Source: Streptomyces massasporeus
GTDB taxonomy: Bacteria > Actinomycetota > Actinomycetes > Streptomycetales > Streptomycetaceae
Assembly (NCBI RefSeq): GCF_014648995.1
Contig: NZ_BMSE01000004.1
Span: 248,001-312,000, forward strand
Length of the DNA: 64,000 nucleotides
Direction: 5' to 3'
In this document: piece after piece, positions 55,075 through 64,000 of the stretch
Position numbering within the stretch: the first letter of the stretch is position 1
Layout of the letters: the number at the start of each line of letters is the position of its first letter
Made by a program: the position numbers and the translations under genes
The notes under the pieces: generated by a model
The model's input: only the letters and a program-made list of their open reading frames with translations
What the model was told of the DNA's origin: nothing
The model's database searches: none

Positions 55075-56406
55075 ATGATGCGACGACGTACCACCCTGCT
55101 CACCGGCTGCACCGGCATCCTTGGCGGACTGGCGCTCGGCGCGACCGCCTGCGGCGGCGGACCCGTCTCGGCCGGCGGCGGCGACAAGGCGCTCAGCGGC
55201 CAGTCGGTCACCGTGGCCGGTGTCTGGTCCGGCACCGAGCAGAAGAACTTCCAGAAGGTGCTCGACGCCTTCACCGAGAAGACCGGCGCCAAGACGCAGT
55301 TCACGTCCACCGGCGACAACGTCTCCACCGTCGTCGGCAGCAAGATCGAGGGCGGCAACGCCCCCGACGTCGTGATGGTCCCGCAGGTCGGCGTGCTCAA
55401 GCAGTTCGCGCAGAAGGGCTGGCTCAAGCCGCTGTCGAAGAAGACCGAGGAGGCCGTGGACGCCGGGTACGCCCCCGTGTGGAAGAAGTACGGCAGCGTC
55501 GACGGCACCCTCTACGGCCTGTACTTCAAGGCCGCCCACAAGTCGACCGTCTGGTACAGCCCCGACGCCCTCGAACAGGCCGGCGTGAAGCCCCCGAAGT
55601 CCTACGACGACATGCTGAAGGCCGGGCAGACCGTGTCCGACTCCGGCCTCGCCGCGTTCTCCGTCGCCGGACAGGACGGCTGGACCCTCACCGACTGGTT
55701 CGAGAACGTCTACCTCTCCCAGGCCGGCCCGGAGAAGTACGACGCCCTCGCCGCGCACAAGCTGAAGTGGACCGACGCGTCCGTCGTCGACGCCCTCACC
55801 ACCCTCGGCAAGCTCTTCAAGGACAAGCAGCTCATCGCCGGCGGCCAGAAGGGCGCCCTGAACACCGACTTCCCCGGCTCGGTGGAGAAGGTGTTCGGCC
55901 CCGAGCCCGAGGCCGGCATGGTCTACGAGGGCGACTTCGTCGCCGGTGTCGCCAAGGACCAGTTCGGCAAGAAGGTCGGCCAGGACGCGAACTTCTTCCC
56001 GTTCCCGGCGGTCGGCGGCGGCGAGGCACCGGTCGTCAGCGGCGGTGACGCCGCCGTCGTCCTCAAGGACGGCAAGAACCAGAAGGCCGCCCAAGCGCTC
56101 CTGGAGTACCTGTCGACGCCCGAGGCCTCCGCGGTGTGGGCCGAGGCCGGCGGCTTCCTCTCCCCGAACAAGAAGGTCGACCTCGCCTCCTACGGCGACG
56201 ACGTCACCCGCGCCACCGCCAAGTCCCTCGTCGGGGCCGGGGACTCGGTCCGCTTCGACATGTCCGACCAGGCCCCGGCGGCCTTCGGCGGCACGAAGGG
56301 CACCGGCGAGTGGAAGCTCCTCCAGGACTTCCTGCGCGACCCGTCCGACCCGAAGGGCACCGCGGCGAAGCTGGAGGCCGCGGCGGCCAAGGCGTACCAG
56401 GACTGA
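55075..56406 (+). CDS. Sugar ABC transporter substrate-binding lipoprotein
   Basis: 443 aa. The signal peptide MMRRRTTLLTGCTGILGGLA ends in a lipobox at GATAC, predicting lipidation. The mature part is a family-1 binding protein: VTVAGVWSGTEQKNFQKVLD, PDVVMVPQVGVLKQFAQKGW, LYGLYFKAAHKSTVWYSPDA and a C-terminal LEYLSTPEASAVWAEAGGFL. Aromatic residues in these blocks suit an alpha-glucoside. It is the first gene of a binding protein-MalF-MalG set with a 6-bp gap to the permease. Confidence 0.94.
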   Translation: MMRRRTTLLTGCTGILGGLALGATACGGGPVSAGGGDKALSGQSVTVAGVWSGTEQKNFQKVLDAFTEKTGAKTQFTSTGDNVSTVVGSKIEGGNAPDVVMVPQVGVLKQFAQKGWLKPLSKKTEEAVDAGYAPVWKKYGSVDGTLYGLYFKAAHKSTVWYSPDALEQAGVKPPKSYDDMLKAGQTVSDSGLAAFSVAGQDGWTLTDWFENVYLSQAGPEKYDALAAHKLKWTDASVVDALTTLGKLFKDKQLIAGGQKGALNTDFPGSVEKVFGPEPEAGMVYEGDFVAGVAKDQFGKKVGQDANFFPFPAVGGGEAPVVSGGDAAVVLKDGKNQKAAQALLEYLSTPEASAVWAEAGGFLSPNKKVDLASYGDDVTRATAKSLVGAGDSVRFDMSDQAPAAFGGTKGTGEWKLLQDFLRDPSDPKGTAAKLEAAAAKAYQD

Positions 56407-56412
56407 TAGGCC

Positions 56413-57774
56413 ATGACAGCGACCCTCGTGAAAGACACGAGCTCCCCACCGCCCGGCCCGGTCGCCGACCGCACCCGGCGACTGCGCCGGCGCGGGAAGA
56501 TCATCGCCCTGTTGTTCGTGCTCCCCGCGCTGCTGCTGCTCGGCGCGCTCGTCGTCTACCCCGTGCTGTTCAGCATCGGCCGCAGCTTCTTCGACGCCTC
56601 CGGGACGAGCTTCGTCGGCGGCGACAACTACGCCGAGATGTTCCGCGACCCGGCGACCCTCAAGGCCGTCCGCAACACGGCCATCTGGGTCGTCATCGCC
56701 CCGGCCCTGCTCACCGGCCTCGGGCTCATCCTCGCCGTACTGGTGGAGAAGGTCCGCTGGGCCACGGCCTTCAAACTGCTCCTCTTCATGCCGATGGCGG
56801 TCTCCTTCCTCGCCGCGGGCATCATCTTCCGGCTCGCCTACGACGAGGACCCCGACAAGGGCGTGCTCAACGCCGCCGTGGTGTCCGTGCACGACGCCTT
56901 CAAGGGGGAGTCCTCCTATCCGACGGCCCGGGCGCGTGACGCCCAGGGCCTGACGAAGGACAAGGACGGCTCGTACCGCACGAGTACGAGCGTGGCGCCC
57001 GGGGACGCGGTGGCGCTGGGCCTGGTCGGTGTGCAGCCCGGCGACCTGCCGGGCGGGGCCGAGCCGGCGTACGCGGCGGCGGGGCGCAAGGCCGCCGCCG
57101 ACGAACTGCGCGGCGTCGTCTACCTGGACTTCACACCCGGCGGGGGAGGGGAGCAGGGCAAGGTCGACCGGCGGGAGAGCGGACTGCCGGAGATGAAGGT
57201 CGAGGCGGTCCGCGACGGCGAGACGATCGCCACGACCACCACGGCCGCCGACGGTTCCTTCCGCTTCGAGGGCCTCGCATCGGGCTCCTACGAGGTGAGA
57301 CTTCCGTCGTCGAACTTCGCCCAGCCCTACGAGGGCGTCTCCTGGCTCGGGCCGGCGCTGGTCACCCCGGCGATCATCGGCGCGTACCTGTGGATCTGGA
57401 CCGGCTTCGCCATGGTGCTGATCGGGGCGGGTCTGTCGACGCTGCCGCGGGACGCCCTGGAGGCGGCGCGGATGGACGGCGCGAACGAGTGGCAGATCTT
57501 CCGGCGGATCACCGTGCCGCTGCTGGCACCGGTGCTGTCGGTCGTCTTCATCACCCTCGTCATCAACGTGATGAAGGTCTTCGACCTCGTCTACATCATC
57601 GCGCCCGGTCCCGTGCAGGAGGACGCGACCGTCCTCGCGACGCAGATGTGGCTGGTGTCGTTCGGCGGCGGCAACAACCAGGGGCTCGGCAGCGCGCTCG
57701 GCGTACTCCTGCTGCTGCTGGTCGTCCCGGCCATGGTGTTCAACGTCCGCCGTTTCCGAAGGAGTCAGCGATGA
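56413..57774 (+). CDS. MalF-type sugar permease with an inserted Cna-B-like domain
   Basis: 453 aa, about 150 longer than the usual MalF-like permease. TM1 (KIIALLFVLPALLLLGALVV), TM2-TM4 and a C-terminal half with the EAA loop EAARMDGANEWQIFRRITVP are normal. Between TM4 and TM5 (residues ~150-310) lies an extra hydrophilic segment, DEDPDKGVLNAAVVSVHDAF onward, ending in a CarboxypepD_reg/Cna-B-like unit: MKVEAVRDGETIATTTTAAD and FEGLASGSYEVRLPSSNF. By analogy with the P2 loop of E. coli MalF it could meet the binding protein outside the membrane. It overlaps malG by 4 bp (ATGA). Confidence 0.92.
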   Translation: MTATLVKDTSSPPPGPVADRTRRLRRRGKIIALLFVLPALLLLGALVVYPVLFSIGRSFFDASGTSFVGGDNYAEMFRDPATLKAVRNTAIWVVIAPALLTGLGLILAVLVEKVRWATAFKLLLFMPMAVSFLAAGIIFRLAYDEDPDKGVLNAAVVSVHDAFKGESSYPTARARDAQGLTKDKDGSYRTSTSVAPGDAVALGLVGVQPGDLPGGAEPAYAAAGRKAAADELRGVVYLDFTPGGGGEQGKVDRRESGLPEMKVEAVRDGETIATTTTAADGSFRFEGLASGSYEVRLPSSNFAQPYEGVSWLGPALVTPAIIGAYLWIWTGFAMVLIGAGLSTLPRDALEAARMDGANEWQIFRRITVPLLAPVLSVVFITLVINVMKVFDLVYIIAPGPVQEDATVLATQMWLVSFGGGNNQGLGSALGVLLLLLVVPAMVFNVRRFRRSQR

Positions 57775-58610
57775 ACGCGGTGCGGCGCGGACTGGGCAAC
57801 GGAGTCGTCCAGGCCTTCCTCGTCCTGGTCGGCCTGGTGTGGATGACGCCCCTGGCCGGACTGTTCCTGTCCTCGCTGCGGTCCGCCGAGGACACGGCGA
57901 AGGGCGGCTGGTGGACGGTGTTCTCCAGCCCCGGGCAGCTGTCCTTCGACAACTACTCGTCGCTGCTGGGGAACGCCGGGATCACGCAGGCGTTCTGGAA
58001 CACGGTGCTGATATCGGTGCCGACGACCGTGCTGGTCGTGGTCGTCGCGGCGCTCGCGGGGTACGCCTTCGCGTGGCTGGACTTCCCCGGGCGGGAGGCG
58101 ATCTTCCTGGTCGTCGTCGCGCTGCTGGTGGTGCCCGTGCAGATCGGTCTGCTGCCGGTCGCCAAACTCTTCGGGCAGCTCGGCCTGTTCGGCACGATCC
58201 CCGGTGTGGTCCTCTTCCACGTGGCCTACGGCCTGCCGTTCGCGGTGTTCCTGCTCCGCAACTACTTCGCCGAGATGCCGAAGGAGATGCTGGAGGCCGC
58301 GCGCATGGACGGCGGCAGCGAGTGGCGCATCTTCACGCGGCTCGTCCTTCCCGTGGGGCGGCCCGCGATCGCCTCGCTGGCCATCTTCCAGTTCCTGTGG
58401 GTGTGGAACGACATGCTGGTGGCGCTGCTGTTCGCGGACAGCGCGTCCCAGCCGCTGACCGTGGAACTCCAGTCCCAGATACGCCAGTTCGGAAGCAACA
58501 TCGACGTCCTGGCACCGGGGGCGTTCGTGTCCCTGGTCGTTCCGGTGGTCGTGTTCTTCGCCTTCCAACGGCACTTCGTGCAGGGCGTGATGGCCGGTTC
58601 GGTCAAATAG
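57771..58610 (+). CDS. MalG-type sugar permease
   Basis: 279 aa; ATG 57771 overlaps the MalF-like stop. Six TM segments, the EAA loop MLEAARMDGGSEWRIFTRLV, and the C-terminal FVQGVMAGSVK are those of MalG-family permeases. No ATPase is encoded nearby, as is usual in Streptomyces, where one MsiK-type ATPase serves many sugar transporters. A perfect terminator follows. Confidence 0.94.
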   Translation: MNAVRRGLGNGVVQAFLVLVGLVWMTPLAGLFLSSLRSAEDTAKGGWWTVFSSPGQLSFDNYSSLLGNAGITQAFWNTVLISVPTTVLVVVVAALAGYAFAWLDFPGREAIFLVVVALLVVPVQIGLLPVAKLFGQLGLFGTIPGVVLFHVAYGLPFAVFLLRNYFAEMPKEMLEAARMDGGSEWRIFTRLVLPVGRPAIASLAIFQFLWVWNDMLVALLFADSASQPLTVELQSQIRQFGSNIDVLAPGAFVSLVVPVVVFFAFQRHFVQGVMAGSVK

Positions 58611-58620
58611 CACATGCGTT

Positions 58621-58655
58621 TCGGGCCCCCACTTCGCTACGAAGTGGGGGCCCGA
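58621..58655. terminator. Perfect 16-bp hairpin between malG and pgl
   Basis: TCGGGCCCCCACTTCG (58621-58636) and its exact complement (58640-58655) enclose a CTA loop. It separates the convergent sugar transporter and pentose-phosphate operons. Confidence 0.88.
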
Positions 58656-58661
58656 GGACGT

Positions 58662-59447
58662 TCACGGTGATGCCGGTGGATACAGCGAACGCGGCAGTTG
58701 GGAAGCCGCTGCCCCGTCCAGGAGCCACAGGGTCCGGCTCCTGCCGTACGCCCCCGCCGCCGGAGCCTGGATCTCTCCCGCTCCCGACAGGGCGATCGCC
58801 GCCGCCTGGGCCTTGTCCTCGCCCGCGGCCAGCAGCCATACCTCCCGGGCCGCGCGGATCGCCGGCAGCGTCAGCGTCACCCGGGTCGGCGGCGGCTTGG
58901 GTGCGCCGTGGACGCCGACCACCGTGCGGTCGGTCTCCCTGACCGCCGGCAGCTCCGGGAACAGCGACGCGACATGCGTGTCCGGTCCGACGCCCAGCAT
59001 CAGCACGTCGAACGTGGGCACGGGCCCGTGGTTCTCCGGGCCCGCCGCCGCTGCCAGCTCCTCCGCGTACGCGGCGGCCGCCGCGTCCACGTCGGTGCCG
59101 TCCGGCCCGTCCGACGCGGGCATCGCGTGCACCCGCTTCGGATCGAGCGGCACCGAGTCGAGGAGAGCCTCCCTCGCCTGGGTGATGTTGCGCTCGGGGT
59201 CACCCTCGGGCAGGAACCGCTCGTCGCCCCACCAGAGGTCGAGCCGGCTCCAGTCGATCGCGTCCCGGGCGGGCGCCGCGGCCAGCGCGGCCAGCAGGCC
59301 GTTGCCGTTGCGGCCGCCCGTCAGGACCACGGACGCCGAGCCCCGGGAGGCCTGTGCGTCCACGATCCTGGTGATCAGCCGGGCCGCCGCGGCCTGCGCC
59401 ATCAGCTCCTTGTCGCGGTGCACGACCAGCTGCGGTGCCGTACTCAC
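58662..59447 (-). CDS. pgl: 6-phosphogluconolactonase
   Basis: 261-aa hydrolase of the oxidative pentose-phosphate pathway. The family block LDLWWGDERFLPEGDPERNI, the catalytic His region LMLGVGPDTHVASLFPELPA and SVVLTGGRNGNGLLAALAAA (a phosphate-binding loop) are present. The GTG at 59445-59447 overlaps the opcA stop (GTGA). It is the last gene of the tkt-tal-zwf-opcA-pgl operon. Confidence 0.95.
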   Translation of the reverse strand: MSTAPQLVVHRDKELMAQAAAARLITRIVDAQASRGSASVVLTGGRNGNGLLAALAAAPARDAIDWSRLDLWWGDERFLPEGDPERNITQAREALLDSVPLDPKRVHAMPASDGPDGTDVDAAAAAYAEELAAAAGPENHGPVPTFDVLMLGVGPDTHVASLFPELPAVRETDRTVVGVHGAPKPPPTRVTLTLPAIRAAREVWLLAAGEDKAQAAAIALSGAGEIQAPAAGAYGRSRTLWLLDGAAASQLPRSLYPPASP

Positions 59448-60544
59448 TTCTTCGTCGCCTTCCGTACCGGTTCCAGCTCGGGCGGTTCCCGCCTCACCGG
59501 TGCCTGCGCCGTCGCTGCCGCAGCGGGTGCTTTCGCAGCCCTTTCAACGGGAGCGGGGAGGGCGAGTCCTGCTCGCCCCTCACTTTTGGGCACCGCCGCC
59601 ACCGCCGGCACCGACGACGAGGACTTCAGCCGGTCCACCCCGTACCGCAGCGCCGACGCGTACGTGTCGTCCGGGTCCAGCCGCCGCAGCTCCTCCGCCA
59701 TCAGCTCGGCGGTCTCCCGGCGCTTGAGCGCCACCGCCCGGTCCGGCTGGCCCTCGATGGAGAGCGTCGCCAGGGAGCCGTCGGCCCGGTCCAGCTTGAT
59801 CGGGCCGCAGTTGGTGTCCATCCGGACCGCCGTCAGACCGGGCCCGCTGGACAACGACCGCTTCACGGGGACGTCCAGCCGGTCCGCGAGCCACATCGCC
59901 AGCAGCTCACAGCTCGGGTTGAACTCCTCGCCCTCCACCTCGACGGCCCGTACCTCGCAGGTGACCTGGTCGAGGGCCGCCGCCAGCATGGAGCGCCAGG
60001 GCGTGATGCGGGTCCAGGACAGGTCCGTGTCGCCGGGGGTGTAGGCCCGGGACCGGGTGGCCAGGTCCCGTACCGGCTGCTCGGAGGCGTACGTGTCGGT
60101 GACGCGGCGCTGCGCGAGGGCACCCAGGGGGTCCTTCGCCGGGTCGAGCGGCGCGTTCACCGGCCACCACACCACCACCGGGGCGTCCGGCAGCAGCAGC
60201 GGCAGCACCACCGACTGGGCGTGGTCGACGACCTCGCCGTACAGCCGGAGCACCACCGTCTCCCCGGAGCCGGCGTCCGCGCCGACCCGGACCTCCGCGT
60301 CGAGACGGGACTGCGTACGGTCGCGGGGCGAACGGGAGACGCGCTTGATGACCACGAGCGTGCGGGCGGGGTGCTCGTGCGAGGCGTCGTTCGCGGCCTT
60401 CAGCGCGTCGTAGGCGTTCTCCTCGTCCGTCACGATGACCAGCGTGAGCACCATGCCGACCGCCGGGGTGCCGATCGCCCGGCGGCCCTGGACCAGCGCC
60501 TTGTTGACCTTGCTGGCCGTGGTGTCCGTGAGGTCTATCTTCAT
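59444..60544 (-). CDS. opcA: Glucose-6-phosphate dehydrogenase assembly protein OpcA
   Basis: 366 aa. OpcA helps assemble and allosterically tune glucose-6-phosphate dehydrogenase in cyanobacteria and actinobacteria. Core blocks: MKIDLTDTTASKVNKALVQG at the start, VGMVLTLVIVTDEENAYDAL, VVLPLLLPDAPVVVWWPVNA and TRITPWRSMLAAALDQVTCE. The C-terminal ~60 residues are an Ala/Pro/Lys-rich extension (AKAPAAAATAQAPVRREPPE). Its ATG overlaps the zwf stop (ATGA), which fits stoichiometric production with its partner. Confidence 0.95.
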   Translation of the reverse strand: MKIDLTDTTASKVNKALVQGRRAIGTPAVGMVLTLVIVTDEENAYDALKAANDASHEHPARTLVVIKRVSRSPRDRTQSRLDAEVRVGADAGSGETVVLRLYGEVVDHAQSVVLPLLLPDAPVVVWWPVNAPLDPAKDPLGALAQRRVTDTYASEQPVRDLATRSRAYTPGDTDLSWTRITPWRSMLAAALDQVTCEVRAVEVEGEEFNPSCELLAMWLADRLDVPVKRSLSSGPGLTAVRMDTNCGPIKLDRADGSLATLSIEGQPDRAVALKRRETAELMAEELRRLDPDDTYASALRYGVDRLKSSSSVPAVAAVPKSEGRAGLALPAPVERAAKAPAAAATAQAPVRREPPELEPVRKATKK

Positions 60545-62064
60545 GGCCGGCGCCAGCTCCGTCCGTGTCGCTCGAGCATTTCGTCCGCCTCGACGGGCCC
60601 CCAGGTACCGGCCTGGTACTGGGCGGGCTTGCCGTTCTTGTCCCAGTACTGCTCGATCGGGTCGAGGATCTCCCAGGACAGCTCGACCTCCTCGGTACGG
60701 GGGAAGAGGTTGGAGTCACCGAGCAGAACGTCCAGGATCAGACGCTCGTACGCCTCCGGGCTGGACTCCGTGAAGGACTCGCCGTACGCGAAGTCCATCG
60801 ACACGTCCCGGATCTCCATCGAGGTGCCCGGCACCTTCGAGCCGAAGCGGACCGTGACGCCCTCGTCCGGCTGGACGCGGATGACGATCGCGTTGGAGCC
60901 GAGCTCCTCGGTGGCCGTGGAGTCGAAGGGGGAGTGCGGGGCCCGCTGGAAGACGACGGCGATCTCCGTCACCCGGCGGCCCAGCCGCTTGCCGGTGCGC
61001 AGGTAGAAGGGGACGCCCGCCCAGCGGCGGTTGTCGATCTCCAGCTTGATCGCGGCGTACGTGTCGGTCTTCGACGAGGCGTTGATGCCGTCCTCGTCGA
61101 GATAGCCGATCACCTTCGCGCCACCCTGCCAGCCGGCGGAGTACTGGCCGCGCACGGTGTCCCGGCCCATGTCCTTCGGCAGCCGCACGGCGCCGAGGAC
61201 CTTCGTCTTCTCGGCGGCCAGCGCGTCCGCGTCGAAGGAGGCCGGCTCCTCCATGGCCGTCAGGGCCATGAGCTGGAGCAGGTGGTTCTGGATGACGTCA
61301 CGGGCGGCGCCGATGCCGTCGTAGTAGCCGGCCCGGCCGCCGATGCCGATGTCCTCGGCCATGGTGATCTGCACATGGTCCACGAAGGACCGGTTCCAGA
61401 TCGGCTCGAACATCGTGTTGGCGAAGCGCAGCGCCAGGATGTTCTGGACCGTCTCCTTGCCCAGGTAGTGGTCGATGCGGAAGACCTGGTCCGGGGCGAA
61501 GACCTCGTGGACGACCTTGTTGAGCTCCTCCGCCGAGGCGAGGTCGTGGCCGAACGGCTTCTCGATGACCGCGCGCCGCCAGGAGCCGCCCGTCTGGTCG
61601 GCCAGCTGGTGCTTCTTCAGCTGCTGGATGACCACCGGGAAGGCCGACGGCGGCACGGACAGGTAGAAGGCGAAGTTGCCGCCCGTGCCCTGTGCCTTGT
61701 CGAGCTCGTCGATCGTGGAGCGCAGCCGCTCGAACGCGTCGTCGTCGTCGAACGTGCCCTGCACGAAGCGCATGCCCTGGATGAGCTGCTGCCAGACCTC
61801 CTCGCGGAAGGGCGTGCGGGCGTGCTCCTTGACCGCGTCGTGCACTTCCTGCGCGAAGTCCTCGTGCGCCCACTCGCGGCGGGCGAAGCCCACCAGCGAG
61901 AAGCCCGGCGGCAACAGACCCCGGTTGGCGAGGTCGTACACGGCGGGCATGAGCTTCTTCCGGGACAGGTCGCCCGTGACGCCGAAGATGACCAGGCCCG
62001 ACGGCCCCGCGATACGCGGGAGCCGTCGGTCAGCGGGGTCACGCAGCGGGTTGCTGCTCGACAC
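60541..62064 (-). CDS. zwf: Glucose-6-phosphate 1-dehydrogenase
   Basis: 507-aa enzyme oxidising glucose 6-phosphate to the lactone and making NAD(P)H. The N-terminal Rossmann motif FGVTGDLSRKKLMPAVYDLA, the active-site block FRIDHYLGKETVQNILALRF and the C-terminal DWYDKNGKPA-type stretch (IEQYWDKNGKPAQYQAGTWG) are intact. The start is the GTG at 62062-62064 (VSSSNPLRDPADRRLPRIAG), 5 bp after the tal stop. It is tightly coupled to opcA. Confidence 0.97.
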   Translation of the reverse strand: MSSSNPLRDPADRRLPRIAGPSGLVIFGVTGDLSRKKLMPAVYDLANRGLLPPGFSLVGFARREWAHEDFAQEVHDAVKEHARTPFREEVWQQLIQGMRFVQGTFDDDDAFERLRSTIDELDKAQGTGGNFAFYLSVPPSAFPVVIQQLKKHQLADQTGGSWRRAVIEKPFGHDLASAEELNKVVHEVFAPDQVFRIDHYLGKETVQNILALRFANTMFEPIWNRSFVDHVQITMAEDIGIGGRAGYYDGIGAARDVIQNHLLQLMALTAMEEPASFDADALAAEKTKVLGAVRLPKDMGRDTVRGQYSAGWQGGAKVIGYLDEDGINASSKTDTYAAIKLEIDNRRWAGVPFYLRTGKRLGRRVTEIAVVFQRAPHSPFDSTATEELGSNAIVIRVQPDEGVTVRFGSKVPGTSMEIRDVSMDFAYGESFTESSPEAYERLILDVLLGDSNLFPRTEEVELSWEILDPIEQYWDKNGKPAQYQAGTWGPVEADEMLERHGRSWRRP

Positions 62065-62068
62065 CTGT

Positions 62069-63187
62069 TCAGCCCTCCGAGGGGGCGAGGCGCTTGAGCT
62101 CGGCCTCGGTCGACTTCAGCAGGTCGGTCCAGGAGGCCTCGAACTTCTCGACGCCCTCCTCCTCCAGCAGCTGGACCACGTCGTCGTACTTGATCCCGAG
62201 CTTCTCGACCGCGTCGAGGTCGGCGCGGGCCTGCTCGTACGTGCCGGAGACGGCGTTGCCGCGGATCTCGCCCTGCTCCTCCGTGGCGAACAGGGTCGCC
62301 TCCGGCATGGTGTTCACCGTGTTGGGAGCGACCAGCTCGTCGACGTACAGGGTGGGCTTGTACGCCTTGTCCTTGACGCCGGTGGACGCCCACAGCGGAC
62401 GCTGCTTGTTGGCGCCCGCCTTCTCCAGGGCGCTCCAGCGGTCCGAGGAGAAGACCTCCTCGTACGCCTGGTAGGCCAGCCGGGCGTTGGCGACGCCGGC
62501 CTTGCCGCGCGCGGCCTTGGCCTCCTCGGTGCCCAGCGCGTCGATCCGCTTGTCGATCTCGGTGTCCACGCGGGACACGAAGAACGACGCCACGGAGTGG
62601 ATCTGCGACAGGTCCAGGCCGCGCTCCTTGGCCTTCTCCAGGCCCTCCAGGAACGCGTCCATGACCAGGCGGTAGCGCTCCAGCGAGAAGATCAGCGTGA
62701 CGTTGACGCTGATGCCCAGGCCGATGGTCTCGGCGATGGCCGGGATGCCCGCCTCGGTCGCCGGGATCTTGATGAGCGTGTTGGGCCGGTCCACCAGCCA
62801 GGCGAGCTGCTTGGCCTCGGCGACCGTCGCCCGCGTGTTGTGCGCCAGGCGCGGGTCGACCTCGATCGAGACCCGGCCGTCCTTGCCGCCGGTGGCGTCG
62901 AAGACCGGGCGCAGGATGTCGGCGGCGTCACGGACGTCCGCCGTCGTGATCATGCGGATGGCCTCTTCGACGGTGACCTTGCGGGCGGCGAGGTCGGTCA
63001 GCTGCGTGTCGTAGCCGTCGCCCTGCGAGATCGCCTTCTGGAAGATCGACGGATTGGTGGTGACGCCCACGACGTGCTGCTGGTCGATCAGCTCGGCGAG
63101 GTTGCCGGACGTGATCCGCTTGCGCGACAGGTCGTCCAGCCAGATCGCCACGCCTTCCTCGGAGAGGCGCTTGAGTGCGTCTGTCAT
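62069..63187 (-). CDS. tal: Transaldolase
   Basis: 372-aa class I aldolase of the non-oxidative pentose-phosphate pathway. It starts at the ATG at 63185-63187 ([20 protein letters not shown]). Motifs: [20 protein letters not shown], the Schiff-base Lys140 in [11 protein letters not shown], and [20 protein letters not shown]. The length fits the long actinobacterial subfamily. It lies 34 bp downstream of tkt in the operon. Confidence 0.97.
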   Translation of the reverse strand: MTDALKRLSEEGVAIWLDDLSRKRITSGNLAELIDQQHVVGVTTNPSIFQKAISQGDGYDTQLTDLAARKVTVEEAIRMITTADVRDAADILRPVFDATGGKDGRVSIEVDPRLAHNTRATVAEAKQLAWLVDRPNTLIKIPATEAGIPAIAETIGLGISVNVTLIFSLERYRLVMDAFLEGLEKAKERGLDLSQIHSVASFFVSRVDTEIDKRIDALGTEEAKAARGKAGVANARLAYQAYEEVFSSDRWSALEKAGANKQRPLWASTGVKDKAYKPTLYVDELVAPNTVNTMPEATLFATEEQGEIRGNAVSGTYEQARADLDAVEKLGIKYDDVVQLLEEEGVEKFEASWTDLLKSTEAELKRLAPSEG

Positions 63188-63221
63188 GGAAATTCCATCT
63201 CCTACGTGTCGTGTATAAGCG

Positions 63222-64000
63222 TCAGCGCTGAGCTGCGGCGATCGATTCCCGCGCGGCGGCGGCCACGTTCTCGGGAGTGAAGCCGAACTCGCGGAAAAGG
63301 ACCTTGCCGTCGGCCGAAGCACCGAAGTGCTCCAGGGAAACAATGCGGCCGGCGTCCCCCACGTACTTGTGCCACGTGAGACCGATACCGGCCTCCACCG
63401 CGACACGGGCCCGGACGGACGGCGGCAGGACGCTGTCCCGGTACCCCTGGTCCTGCTGCTCGAACCACTCCACCGACGGCATGGACACCACGCGCGTGGG
63501 CACGCCGGCGCCCTGGAGCTGCTCGCGCGCCTCGACGGCGACGTGCACCTCCGAGCCGGTGGCGATCAGGATGACCTCGGCGTCGCCGCCGTCGGCCTCG
63601 AACAGCACGTAACCGCCGCGCGCGGCATCCTCGTTGGGCTCGTACGTCGGAACACCCTGGCGCGTCAGCGCGAGGCCGTGCGGCTGCCCCTTGCCGAACT
63701 CCTTCGTCCAGCGCTTGAGGATCTCGCGCCAGGCGATGGCGGTCTCGTTGGCGTCGGCCGGGCGCACGAGGTTCAGGCCGGGGATCGCGCGCAGCGACGC
63801 GAGGTGCTCGACGGGCTGGTGCGTCGGGCCGTCCTCACCGAGGCCGATGGAGTCGTGCGTCCACACGTACGTCACCGGCAGGTGCATCAGCGCCGACAGC
63901 CGCACCGCGTTGCGCATGTAGTCGGAGAACACCAGGAAGGTGCCACCGTAGATGCGGGTGTTGCCGTGCAGCGCGATGCCGTTCATCTCGGCGGCCATCG
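63222..64000 (-). CDS. tkt: Transketolase (partial, cut by the window end)
   Basis: The C-terminal ~260 codons of a thiamine-diphosphate transketolase; the frame is open to base 64000, so the gene continues beyond the window. Visible parts: the end of the pyrimidine-binding domain ([20 protein letters not shown], with the TPP-site signature), [19 protein letters not shown] and the C-terminal domain ([40 protein letters not shown]). It heads the operon with tal, zwf, opcA and pgl. Confidence 0.96.
   Translation of the reverse strand, partial: MAAEMNGIALHGNTRIYGGTFLVFSDYMRNAVRLSALMHLPVTYVWTHDSIGLGEDGPTHQPVEHLASLRAIPGLNLVRPADANETAIAWREILKRWTKEFGKGQPHGLALTRQGVPTYEPNEDAARGGYVLFEADGGDAEVILIATGSEVHVAVEAREQLQGAGVPTRVVSMPSVEWFEQQDQGYRDSVLPPSVRARVAVEAGIGLTWHKYVGDAGRIVSLEHFGASADGKVLFREFGFTPENVAAAARESIAAAQR

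Overview
This is a high-GC actinobacterial chromosome segment, almost certainly Streptomyces. GTG starts are frequent, GC is strongly biased at third codon positions, and the gene order uvrA / uvrC-rapZ-yvcK-whiA / gap-pgk-tpiA-secG / pgi / pgl-opcA-zwf-tal-tkt is typical of that genus. TTA codons are rare and placed where bldA control would matter. I see no tRNA, rRNA, CRISPR array or replication origin.

Region by region. 1-10.3 kb: the 3' part of a TerD-type gene, a TerC membrane protein behind a yybP-ykoY (Mn2+) riboswitch, a Ca2+/H+ antiporter, an MFS carrier, an S66 peptidase, aroQ and a polar amino-acid ABC transporter. 10.5-14.9 kb: a worn accessory stretch with a frameshifted metallo-hydrolase fragment, a TetR gene divergent from a CxxC flavoprotein and a DHA2 exporter, and small remnants of other genes. 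15.2-21.4 kb: an RHS/YD-repeat island. It has a 43-aa Cys-ending peptide ORF, a secreted Cys protein, a full rhs gene, a 41-aa single-TM gene not obvious from long-ORF calling, a terminator, a truncated helicase-associated fragment, then an orphan second rhs tip with its own 43-aa single-TM gene. This is the strongest candidate here for an undescribed system: membrane-active-looking RHS tips paired with tiny TM partners, swapped by recombination through the RHS core.

21.4-30.8 kb: metallo-hydrolase, mycothiol-enzyme-like protein, uvrA with a Lys/Ala tail, YceI, an XRE/MmyB-like regulator, a LacI-PfkB sugar kinase operon with a near-perfect 32-bp operator, and an HTH regulator. 31-47 kb: core operon uvrC-rapZ-yvcK-whiA (nucleotide excision repair, cell-wall/central-metabolism control and sporulation control), a secreted M14 carboxypeptidase, then lower glycolysis (gap, pgk, tpiA), secG, an RbpA paralogue, an MFS gene and pgi.

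47-58.6 kb: a membrane protein, a PadR-controlled FtsX-type ABC exporter, and a carbohydrate cluster (solute-binding protein, GH13 alpha-glucosidase, second solute-binding protein, MalF-like and MalG-like permeases). Near-identical palindromes lie upstream of the PadR gene and between the first binding protein and the glucosidase, which suggests one regulator for both. 58.6-64 kb: the oxidative and non-oxidative pentose-phosphate operon tkt-tal-zwf-opcA-pgl on the minus strand, with tkt cut by the window edge. Many convergent gene pairs are separated by perfect 11-20 bp hairpin terminators, mostly without U-tracts as is usual in Streptomyces.
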